Origin: Crocodylus rhombifer
Lineage: Eukaryota; Chordata; Crocodylia; Crocodylidae
Direction: 5' to 3'
Assembly: GCA_038503035.1 (NCBI GenBank)
Contig: JAVSML010020823.1
Coordinates: forward strand, 1-64,000
Length of the DNA: 64,000 nt
Shown: positions 48,984 to 60,900 of the stretch, one piece after another
Layout: every line of letters begins with the position of its first letter
How positions within the stretch are numbered: position 1 is the stretch's first letter
Notes under the pieces: generated by a model
Told to the model about the DNA's origin: nothing
The model's input: only the letters and a program-made list of their open reading frames with translations
Database searches by the model: none
Program-made: the position numbers and the translations under genes

Positions 48984-51900
48984 GTGAGTGCGGCGCCCGG
49001 GCCCATCCTCCTCCCGGGGCCTGCGCGGGTTCCCCGGGCCGGGCTGGGGGTCGCGGCTCTGTGGGGTGGCAGGAAATGGACGGGCTGGTTTTGAGGTGGA
49101 GGACACCCGTGTGGACGATGGGGGTCATCCATCGCTCTGGGGCGGGTCCCTCTAGCCGCAGTGTCCCGTGGTGATGGCTGGGGTCCCCTCCCCTGGTCAC
49201 GTTAATACGGATTAATGGGGGTTGACGCAGGACGTGGCAATTCTGATGTTCGCCGCCTTGTGCAGAAGAGCACCTTGGCTGCTGCGTTCCCTCCCCCCGC
49301 TTTACCTGTGGCAGGTTTGGGGGGTGACGTGTCACGTCTGGGCAGAGGATCGTTTTATGTAGTGTTTAATTGGACGTGTCTGGGATTAGGGACGATCCTG
49401 CCTTGGGCAGGGGTGGACCCAGGTAACCAGCCTGAATTCTCTGTGGTTTCTGTGAGTCCCACCACAAATGCCGGTTCTTTGTTTTTGCTCCACTTCTTTT
49501 GACGACAGAAAATTCTCAAGCAATTCTCCTGCTGCGCAGAGCACGGAAAGGCCGCAGAGGGCACTGTAGTTTTCACGTAAACCCATTGATTTCAAACAGG
49601 ATCCCCTCTCTTGTGATTCATATTTATGCATCTGACAGTGGCACCCCCTTGAGAGGATATCGAGGTATCCCAGGGTGACGCCTACATTGAGAATTGTCCA
49701 GGCTGTGGGCAAAACCCAGGACTGGTGTCATGGCATCACGGTATTTTCTGTTTCCTTTTCAATGCCTCTCCTAATGCTGCAGCTGGAATCCAGCTGCTTC
49801 CCAATGGTGTGGACACACCAGCTCTGCTGGGGCTGCTGAGGCCTCTGCAATAACTATAGGTGTCCACAGGGTTGATTGCAGGGGACAAGAAGCGCCCTCT
49901 CCCCCCCCACCACCTCGTTCCCATTTGAATCCTGCTTCCTTTCCACAGCACGAAACAGACGCTGTATTTGTGTGTAACGCTGACTTCCGTTCAGAGAGGA
50001 GGCAAAATCTGCACAGAACAGAGGTTAAATCAGGACACTGCAGCATGTGCTCAGTGCACAGCCTTTCATGCTAACTGGCAGTACGTTCTCCAGGCCTTTT
50101 AGTTCAGCAGCGTTGCTTATTACTAGGATTAGCAAGCAGTAGCTGTCTAGAAGAATTGCAGAAGTGAGAGTGTCTGAGATTTATCTGACTAAGAAAAACA
50201 GCTGGGTTTAGGTCAGACTCAGTACTTGTCATTTGGGTTGAATCTAAACTCATTCATGCCTCTTAGTTGAGACAAACCCTTAGATGGTTCGGTCTGGCCC
50301 TTCACTGTGCTTGAAAAGGAGCTGGGTTGTTCGGCAGGAATCCAGTTGTCTAACCTGCCTGGAAAGTGGTTGTCGTAGGCTAGTGTGACTAAGGGAAGGT
50401 AACAATACCCCGTGGTGTCCAGTGGCCCAGGTGACTGCTGTGAGCAGCAATCTCTGTTGCTTGAATCTTCTTGTGCAAAGATAAACATGGGTTTTACAAG
50501 AACGGATCTTTGTGAAGAATTCTCATCCTCTGTTTCTCTACTAGATCTTTCCCCCGAGGCTCTAACGCTTGCGTAGCTAGTGCGTGGGGCTGCTCCAAGG
50601 CAGCGGGTCTCTCACGGTCTCTGCAGTGTTGCTTTTGTCACAGTGTTGAATGGCGATTGTCTATCCGCAGCAGTGCCACTTGCATTTTTCGCTGTGGCCT
50701 GAGGCTCATGGGCCTTCTCTGTGCTGCGCTCTTTAGAAAAGATTACTGTGCTATTCCACTACCATCAGTCAAGCTCTGTAGGTGGTACAAACTGGGGCAG
50801 AGCTGCTGTGTATGAGGCTGCTGTATCTCCTACCTCTGTGGTGTCTAGTTTGGAGCAGTTGCAGATGGCATGGAAATAACGTACTGATGCCCTATAAATG
50901 CTACTGTTGTCACTGCACTTGTGGCCGGTGTATATACAAGCCTTTCCTGGAGACTCTGCTTCCAGCTCACAACTTATTAGGTTCTCCAGTGCAGCTGTTT
51001 TCAGAGCACCTCTGCATTTGTTTTGACCGCATTGTGTTTTTTAATTTGTTAGGGTTTTGTTTGTCTCTTTGTTGCTGTTTTTTATTGAAGGGTTTAGCAT
51101 CAGTTCAACCAATAACCTTTGTGTTGGATACCACCATCGGTGGGAGGGAATACATGCACAGGAGAATGCATTCAGACCACAAGGACCTGGAGAGAGGAGC
51201 AATGGGGGAGACTCCCAATAACGAGCTATCTACATAACTGATTTCCCAAGGCTTTGGTCATGTTGAAGCCTTACAATGCTGAGTGTTGTACAAAAGCTGT
51301 AGAGCAAAGCTGAGCATGCAGGGACAGGATATAGAGTGCAGCTATGAAGCAGGAAGCATAGAGAATGAACTGACCAGATATGCCCATAACCGAGCAAAAA
51401 TTTGGGCCACATCTGGTCAAATCCCACTTTCCATACCCTGGAGCATTTTAGTTGATGGGTGAGGTTGGGATTGGGAAGGAAGTGGTCCACAGTAAGTAGA
51501 AGCTGAGCCATTGTTCTGTTACAACAGCACTGTTTTTTTTCTAGGTAATGCACTCAGAGGAAGTGCTGACTTAAACCAGGGGTGTACTTGGTAGCCTTGT
51601 TGGTCTGACTTAAACCAGACACTTACCCCAGGTACAGAGAGGGGCTGTGCTCATGCGTATCAAATATTTGTGCAAATTGTAGTGCTAACTTTGGCTGCAG
51701 AAGGCCTTCTTGTTTCCTTGGGTCTCGGATTTTTCCCAAGTGTTTCAGACAGAAGCCTTATAAAACCACCAGCTGAAGCAGGTATTTACCTGGTTTCCCA
51801 GATGTGAGAAAAGAGGTAGGAAGAAGTTAGACTTCTCTGAGGTTGCAGACTGGAGAAATGGCATGCCTCCCCTCTCATTCAAGTGCTTCTGGGGATGGTC

Positions 51901-54900
51901 CTGCTGTGGGAGAGTGGCTTGTGAATGGGTGAGGCTGATGACCTGAAAAAGCCTTGGAGCTCAGTGCTGCTGCACTAGTAACTGAAAAGGGGCCTTGTGG
52001 GTACTGTGGCTGGCAGGCATGGTGGGAGAATGTTTCAGGATGCTCCGCATGGGAGTACTGGGATTTTCATTTGTTTGCTTTCACACCTCTTTAAAACTCT
52101 ATTTTCTCTTTCCCTGTGGGATAGTTTCATGCCTATTCAGAGGGCTGAGGATGTCTGCTGAGAGTTTCATTGCAGCTTTCTCTCTCATGAAGAGGTGAGA
52201 GCAGAGGAGGCTGCTGACAATTCTTGCAGTGTCCAAGGAGCTCTCAGAAACCAGAGTGAATGCAGCACTTGTCTCCGTCCCAAAGGCTCTCTGTGGCCTT
52301 GCTAAGTGCAAGTGTAAGTGTTCAGCAATGTAATAAAGATGAGGTTGTCTGCACAGCTGCCAGGAAAAACCCTGGCACCTCAGATTGGGGAAGAGCAGGT
52401 GTATTCCTTCCTTGGTCAGCGCATTTTGGCAATGGAGGGAGTCTAGGCTGGCTCTGTGTTGCAGCATGTAAGGGTCTTCCTTCCTTCCCTGAGATACTAG
52501 CTTATATCCACTGCACCAGGAAGTCTTTGATGAAGAGAGTAGGCGTTTCCTTTCTTTTTCCGACCAGTTGCTTGATGTTGCGGGGCTCCATAGAGTGTAC
52601 TTGGCTTCTCTTCCAGCTTGCCTGTGTTTGAGATGAAGAGAGTTTCTGTTGTTTCCTCTGCTTTAGAGGAATTGGAAGCTCAAACTAGCTTTGGTTTCCC
52701 ATACTCTGAGTAGGTGGTTCCCCACCCTCTTTTTCAGCAAACATAACATTAAGTCAGCTCCGAAACATGGTCATGGTGCAGTCCTGAAGCAAGCTCACAT
52801 AGTGCCACTCCTTAAAATGCCTGCAGCATGACTGAAGTGACTGTCGTTGGAAGGCTGTCTAGCCTCTGCTGTTCTTGGGGACATTTGTGAGGGCTGCTTC
52901 TGCTCCCTGGCCTGCTTGTTGGCAGTGGACACAGAGAGGCCGAAGATTTGTAGTGGCCTGGAGACTGAGTCCAGGTGGCCCCCGTGGAGGTGATTTGAGG
53001 CATGTTGGCAGACAGGGATGGAGAGAGGCTTGCAGTGTTCTGTGGTCTCCAGCACTGATATAACTAGTGGCTGTACATCTGCACATGCCATGGGTTCACA
53101 TATCTGCTTAAAAAAAAAAAAAATGCATGTAGTGGGACTGGGTCTAGATGGCACATTTGCTTGGTACCTGTCTACTTTACAAAGCTCTGTTGAATGTGCA
53201 GAATCACGGGTGGTGGCTTTTGATGCCTCTGTAAAAGAAGTTCCTTCCAGCGGGCAGAACTGTCCGCTGAAGTGGTTTGTTCATTTTAAGCCTGCTGGTG
53301 ATTTTATCTGGAAGTAACTTCTGTGACTCTACCGGATGCTGTTCAGGGCTGAGTTTCATGTGTGGAGGGCTGTCCCTTTCTTGGTGGTGACTAGCACATT
53401 GCATAGTACCACAACATTGCGAGTACCCTAATTAGGGGCATATCCAGAGTCCCTACTGGGGAAGGCGCACTTTGGCTTGTTACTGTGATGCCATGCCTCT
53501 GGGCTGTCCTGGTGAGATCCAGTTTTCAGGTTGGCAGAAGGTGACCTGTGCTGCTCGCTGCCTGTTGAAGGAATGTATGAGTAACTAAGGCTGAAAGGAA
53601 GCACCGCTTCGCTCTCCTCCAACTCGGGGTTTGCAGTTCTCTCTGCCTGGGCATGCTGGGGGCTTGGGTGTAGCATTATGACTTTTAATGCTCCTCTAGC
53701 TCCTTTTTGTTCACTTGGGGCTTGTCCTCTGAGGACTGGTCACCTGGCAGATGTATGTGGGGTAAGCTAAACAGTGACGCTAGCTCTGTTCACAACAACT
53801 TGTGTACTAAAGCTTTTCTCTTGAGGTTGGGGATCACACGAGTCCATGGTGCCATCAGTGGCTGCCTAGTGCCCCAGATGGGAGTTCATCATGCAGGTGA
53901 CTTTCCTCTTTGAAATGTGTGTGGGTGAAAGCCGTGGTAGCACGGCGCTGAGGGTTGATCTTGATACCTCGAGCCTAGTGCTGTGTCTTACGTAAGCGAG
54001 ACAGAACTATGCAACCTTTGAACTTGCTCCGTTCCCCTAGCTGCAAGTGAAAGGCCCGTCAGGAATGGCCCCCGTGGGTATGCAGATCTGTTGGCACATG
54101 TCCACGTTGTTCTTTTGGAAGACAGCCTGCAAGCAAGAGAGCAAAGGGCTCCTCCATGCCTTGTCTTGAATGGGCTGCCTTTCATTACTCATCTGACAGG
54201 CCCGCTAGGAGTTAGAATAGAGGTGGGCAATTATTTTGGAGGAGGAGGGCTGCTTACTGAGTTTTGGCAAGCCATCGAGGGCTGCATGACAGGCAGCCCA
54301 GGGCAGATAAATATTAATTTTCTAAATTTTTGAGGGGCCCTGCAGGCCGGAGAGAATGGCCTGGCGAGATGCATCCGGCTCACAGGCGGCATTTTGCCCA
54401 CCGCTGAGTTAGAACCAGGGAATTCTCTTGCCCTCCACTTCTTTCCCTCCAGCTTCTCAGCTTCAGCGTACCCTGTCTCTTGCCTGGTCTCTGCTCTCCT
54501 TCCCTTCTCCCAGTCGCTCTTGCCCGTCTCTTCATCCGCTCTAGTTGGCCCCAGTGTCTGAAACTACCACCTCCCGCAGTCTGAGCCCTTCCTCAGCCAC
54601 ACGTCTGTGGAGACCTGCTGCTTCTGCAAATCATGTCTTTGTGCCCACTCATTTCCTGAGCTTTTCCCCAGGGTTCTGGTTTGTCCGTTTATATTGTAGA
54701 TTCTTTGTGGCAAGGGTTTCATCTTTCTTGGTTTTGAATTGATGCATGTATCTAGCATGAGATGCAGACTGAGCCAAATAACTGCTTGCAGTCAGCTGGC
54801 TGCTCAGGGGAGGATACAAGATGTGAAGCAAGGATGATACTTCTCTTAGCGCTTAATGTGCCCAAGAGACCTTTTGAGTGTGAGTGGGGCCACTTTAGGG

Positions 54901-57900
54901 CTCCTGCCGATGTGTGGATCATAAAACATTCTCTGACAAGAAAAGACCAGGGGCGTGTTGTATACTTGTGCTGATGGTGAACGAGCATAGGAAACAAAGG
55001 AACGCTTGATTTCATGGCGGGGTGATTTCAACCCGTTTCAATTTTGTGCCTGTATTTTCTCTCTGCTTTCTTAAAGTACGTCTGAATCTCACGGATTACC
55101 ATTAAAATACGGTGATCTGCAACTTGATATAGTTGTTCCACCAAATCTAGTTCTCTTTGACCAAAAGGATACCTAGTGTCTGCATGCATTGATTTGAGCA
55201 GTTCTAGGAGCTTAGCCAAGATTTATTTAGATTTTTTGATTTGACAGAAATGGTGCAAATGCATGTCTTGCTAGGTGATTAATGTTGTGATTTGGGACGA
55301 GCTGTATCAGAATGGAAACTGGTATACAATAAACTGCAAAAAGAAAAGCATTTTACAGGTATTCTTTTTAGCAGTTACATCTTAGATACTTTTAAATGTG
55401 CTGGATGCAGAAGGAAAAAAGTGCATCAAAGCCTGTTTTGCTTTTAAAACAAACTGATGTAGCAAGCAAACGAAGTATTATTGGAATGGAGGGTAATGAA
55501 AATGATTCAGGGGCTCGGGGATGTGATTTAGGAGAGACTGAGGGAACTGGGCTTAGTCTGGAGAAGAGAAGATTGGGGGCACATAGTAGCAGCCTTCAAC
55601 TCCCTGCGGGGGGGTTGCGAAGAGGATGGAGCTGGACTAGTCTCAGTGGGTGCAGACAGAACAAGGAGCAATGGGCTCCAGTTGCAGCAAGGGAAATTGA
55701 GTTTGGATATTAGGAAAATCTTTCTCACTAGGAGGGTAGTAAACGCTGGAACAGCTACCCAGAGAGGTGGTGGAGTCTTGGAGGTGTTTAAGACCAGGGT
55801 AGACAAAGCCTTGGTTGGGATGATTTAGCTGGGGCTGGTCCTGCTTTGAGGAGGGGGGTGGACTAGATGTGGTCTCCTGAGCTCCCTTCCAACCTGAATT
55901 TTCTATAATTATTTGTGTTTAGTGAATTCAGTGGATTTGTTCTTAGTCACCATGCACTTCCAAACATCTCCAGGCCTGCCGAGCTGGTAGAGGCCACCAT
56001 ACACGCTGAACTTGTCATTATTATTGGAAGAGGCAAACAAGTCCTTTCTGCTTGTTTAACTCCCAGTGGGTTCCCCACCTCTGAACGAAACAGTCGCTGA
56101 ACTGGACCAGCTCTGGGTCAGGGGTCACTCTTTTTGGTGACAGCGGGCTGTCCTCTGGACGTGGCTTGGCTTGCTGTTGGTAGCAGATGCCCTCCCTTGC
56201 CACTCCTTGTTTTAGGCTGTGCTTTCACAGGGGCGGGAGCAGGTTGACCTGACTTTCCAGGGTCTAGTGTTGTCTCCGTGCTGCTGTGCATGGCAGTGAT
56301 GGACTCTTGCTAGGAACGTCTGGATCCATGCAAGTTCCCTCTGAGCCCCTCTGGGCAGCATTAATACAGCTGAGGGGTGAGAAGGCATGGAGGCAGGGTG
56401 CTCTGTTCTCAGACTCTGTGCTGTCTTCGCAGCGCCCTCAGGCCCTGCTGAACCAGGAGCTGTGCTTATCCCAGCCCAAGCCATAAACCAATGACACAGC
56501 CTTTGCCCCTCTGCCCCCTTGAGCCCTGGGTCTCTCGATCCCCTTCTTCCCCAGCCTGCCCCTGTGCTGTTCCTTTAGATATAGTGGCACCAGCAGAGTG
56601 AAGCTGACTTTGTAGGGAAGTGATGACCGTAGGTTTGTCTTCATGGCAGTGTTAGTTTGAGAGTTGCCCCAGGCTACTTTGCTTCTGGCCCTGTACCCAT
56701 CTCTGACTTGCATTCATTGCTGCTTTAAACTTCCTGGCTTGTGGGGGGTGGGGGACAGGTGGTACAAACTCACTCATGCAGTGGGGTTGTAGATAGAAGG
56801 ACAGCTGAGTTAGCACTTCTCCAGTGTTGATCCCATTGCTTTGTGTAGGTCTGATGTTGCACAACGTAGAAGTTGGCTCCAGCTCATTGCCGCACTGAAA
56901 ACAAGTTCTCTGAGCTGCAGCCCAGGAGTTGCCGTGGGAGAATTTCTGGAGTGCGCTGATGGACTGAAATGTCCGTCAAGGCTGATGCCCTGCTGCGTAG
57001 ACTGTGCACCCAGCTGAGTGAAGAGGGGTGGATTTTTGTGCACAGGGCAGGAAAGCTGCCGGTCAGGCTGTGAACTGCTGCTCCATACCTCAGATTATGG
57101 AGCCTGAAGAGCACATGTCCTAGTGTTGGGAGCTTCAGCTATGTCAAGCAAAGGCTGCTTTATTTGTAGGGCACGGAAGGAGGAAAACAGTGGTGCACTC
57201 AGGTGTCCAGAGGTAGCTGCTGTTCCCCAGATCTGTCTCTCTTGGCATGCTTGCACTGTAGTGCCTCTCAGCTGAGAACTCCAACCCATTTCACAGCACA
57301 CACCTGGGGCGTAAGCACCTGCTACTCCTCTTTTAAACATGGAGAAAGGCACACCCTGGAAGTGACTTGCCAGGAGCTGCAACGTTGGGAGTGGAAGCCT
57401 GGGTTGTGCATTGGTTGTTGAACTCTTCAGCCCCTATAAATATCATTTCTGGGAGGGGAGTATCTTGGGTGCTGCATTGCCCTGATGCACGTGGTTGTGA
57501 CGGTACAGCCTGACGCCTCTTTTCCTTTGCAGGAATGTCTGAGTTTGCTGCTGCTGCTGTTCTCACTGTTCCATGGAATGGGCTCGTTCTACGTCCCAGG
57601 TGTCGCGCCTAGGAATTTCCACCGGAATAGTCCCGTAGAAATCAAGGTAGGGTGGAGGTCACAGGGATCAGCAGCCAGTGGGAACACATTTCTTTGTAGC
57701 ACAAGGAGCCCGACAAGTCACTGGGAGTGAAAGGTTGGGGTCATGCCTCCCAAATTCAGTAGCAGATGTTGTTGTAGCAGCACTCATATGCAAGGTTTTA
57801 CTAATGAAGGGTTCCGGACCTTAATTGTCATGCCCCTGTTCCCAGTGTATTCTTTGATCTTCCTCTTTTTCCTCCCATCTCTTCTTTTGAGTGTTTCTAT

Positions 57901-60900
57901 GAAGCAATTAAGGAGCAGCACCAAAATCTTTATCTGAGTTGCTCTGGCTGGCACAGGAGCTCTTTCAGTGGCATAGGGAACAGAGCAAAAGCAGTTGGTG
58001 CTGTGTGCTGCTGAGCTGCACACATGTGGGATCAACAGGCAGCATTGCACCATAAGCAAAACTTGTCTAAAGGCAATGGGTCCAGGGGTAACATCGAAGC
58101 TAGACCCCATTGTTTCATAGTTATTTGCCTGAGTCGGTTCTCATGCGCTCTATCCCTCAGCCAGGAAGAAACTGAACCCTACCACAACCTCCCCTGCCAC
58201 CCTCCAGCCTCTAGTCTGAAAACACCCACGGAGAGGGCAGAGTTCACCACAGAGCCCACTATCATCAGTGCCCAACTGTGGAGCTGCCTCCCTCCTGTCG
58301 GAAGGGAGCTCAGACTTGGTTTCCAGACACCAGCAAGTTCAGCCTCTTTTTATTTGTTTTTGCTGAAGCTGTGGGCTTCGTTCTGCGCAAGAAGTCCAGC
58401 AGAGTGGATGTCTGGGTCACTGAGGTTGACTAGTCATATACCAAGCACAGCACAATTTGCGTTTTACCCACAAACTTCCAGATTCAAGCTGTTTTTGAGC
58501 AAACAAGGCTAGCCCAGGGCAAGGGGTCTCAAGGGGCTGGGTTGGAAGAGCTGCTTTCAAAGGGATTTGAAAGCCAAATGGTTCCTTCAGCAGTGAGATC
58601 AGTTGGCACAGCCTCCGGTGTACTTCCAATAAGTGACCTTGGCTCGACTACAAATTGTTCCTGCTTTTCAGAACAGCTGTGGCCTTGGCTCTGCCTTAAC
58701 TGAGATGCAGACATCCAGGATCATGTCCTACATTTTTGTGGGTCCCCTTTAGCAGCTTTCAGTTTTAACCCCATCCATTGTCTTCTGATCTGGCCTCCTC
58801 TCCAAAGGCAGAAGCTCAGGGAACCAAGGGCAGACCTCTAGGATGTGGCTTTTCCAAAAAGCAGCAGTCACCCCATTTCACACACTTGGGATCCCAGGTA
58901 GTACTGCAAAAAAATGGGCATTGGAAAGACTGATGAACAACAGCCCAAATAAATCAGCCATGTCTGCCTCGAACATTTTTCTGCTTCCTAAAGCTGAGGT
59001 GGTTGGGGCATGAGAGAGGACAAAAGCTATTCAGGTCGCAGAGGTGAAGGAAGGAGGGGCTCTCCTTGCCTAACCCAGGGCTCTGAATGAAGGCTTGGTG
59101 GTTTTGAGACGAAAGGAACTGGCTGCTTCAACAGTCAGAACAGTCTCCAAGGTGGGGTGGGAGGTCAGTCCTTGTAGCCCATCTTAAGCCATGTGGGGGC
59201 TCTTCTGTTAGCAGTGTAGGACTTGGGGAGTTTTCCTATCAGTTTCCAGGCTGTTGTTAGAGGCAAGGGCCTCTGACTAGCAGCATCTGGAGCCCCACTG
59301 AGATAGGAACATGAAAAGAGACTGAATACACCCTCTCTGTGTTAACGGGGTGCAAAAAGCTGACAGCAGGCTGGTTTTGGCCAAATTAGCAGGCCCCAGG
59401 CACCATCTGCTTTCAGCAGTGACTTTAATATCAAAATCTGTGACATGTCTAGTGCTTTTAGCAGTACTGAAATGCCTGCTCTTCGTACCTACAGGAATAG
59501 GCCGGGGCTGATGGTGTAATGGGCTCAGGGGTGCACGTATGTTGTGAAAGGGTCAGGTGCATGACAGCGCCCTTCTCTTACGTGTAGGGGGTTTGCTCCT
59601 CCCAGAGCTGCCCAGTTAACTCTGTGCTCCCATATCCTCAATGTGTTCCCAGTCGTTTCACTGGTGGAGGTGTTGCTGTGAACTTTTCTGTCCTCAGGAT
59701 TACCTCCCTGCAAAACTTGATGACAGCTGTACGTTGGTAACCTAACAGACTGCAGGTCCTGATGAACTAAGATGCTGGGGCTAGTCGGTGCTTCTCACTC
59801 CTTATAAAATAAGCTGCTTGTTCTCTCTGAATGGTGGGAGATGAGATCCGTTTCATGCAGGATGGATTTTCCTCATGGGCACTATTGCTATCTTTCAAGG
59901 GGTTTTCCCTTGAAATCTCTCCTGAAGGAGGCTTTAGCTTGGAGCTGATGTAGGGAAAATAGGGAGTGGTCCCTGTGGTTTTAAGAGGGTCCATGATGGA
60001 ATGACTGCTTCTTCCTCTTCCTTCAGGCTGTGAAGCTCACAAGTTCACGGACCCAGCTGCCGTACGAGTACTACTCATTGCCTTTCTGTCGCCCCACTTT
60101 GATAACCTACAAGGCTGAGAATCTGGGTATGTACCTGTCATGTAATGTGCACTCTCTAAACATGCTGCCTTCTAGGCCTGCCTCTGTCGTGGGTTTGCGT
60201 GGCAGCTGTGACTGGTCCTAAGGCTGCAGAGTATTGCTATTGAGTCTCCAGCCAGTGCAGGCAACAGTAACTCCAAAGTGGCTCTCTTATACTGGAAAAA
60301 TAACTATAAACACAGCTTGGGATGAACTGTAGCACTGTGGTGTGACCTCACATGGCAAATCTTGTATCCTGCAGGTTTGTTATGCTCCTCCTGTTAGCTG
60401 ATCAGAGGGAGTGGGGATGCTACAATGCCCATGAAGGGGGGAGGTGATTATTTCTCTACCTGCATCCATGAGGCTTGGTGCTTTGGACAGACAAGAAGAT
60501 TCCCTTGCTCCTTCTCTTCTTCTACACAGTCAGTACATGCTGTTATTTCACCAGCTTCCCCATGGCACTGGGGTGGACACAGCTGTCCAGAGCTGCTTTC
60601 ATCACGTCATGAAATGCCACATGCTAGAAAATCCAGGGGCAGCTGAACAATGGCCCTCACTCTCTCTTGTCCCACAGGGGAGGTCCTGCGGGGGGACCGC
60701 ATTGTAAACACACCGTTCCAGGTCTTCATGAGCATGGAGAAGAAATGTGAGATTCTTTGCAAGCACCTCAATGAGCCAGTCTCCCTGGATGTGGAGCAGG
60801 CCAAGCTGATTGCAGAGCGGATCAGGGAAGACTACTACGTCCACCTGTAAGTCCTTCTCTCCTGCCTGTGCGTGCATGTGCGGGGTAGGGGGCGAATGAC

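Larger units (their letters stand above)
48984..57532 (+). other. TM9SF4: TM9SF4 intron 1
   Basis: 8.5 kb, clearly lower in GC than the XKR7-HCK part. It carries a possible CR1 tail scrap (49385-49425), a 13-A run at 53109-53121, a complete hAT-type element with target duplication (54210-54414), a CR1 3' end (55510-55912) and a MIR-like piece (57325-57415). A 54-residue minus-strand frame at 55028-55189 has protein-like composition but is unidentified. No exon recognised. Confidence 0.8.

Noticed and set aside
49385..49425. CR1 tail-like scrap (GATCCTGCCTTGGGCAGGGG)
   Set aside because: Matches a common CR1 tail phrase but too short to be sure; mentioned only in the intron entry.
51570..51612. 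Fragment resembling a sauropsid repeat (GGTAGCCTTGTTGGTCTG)
   Set aside because: Only about 20 informative bases; suggestive of the same repeat class as the 30.44-kb foldback but too short to annotate.
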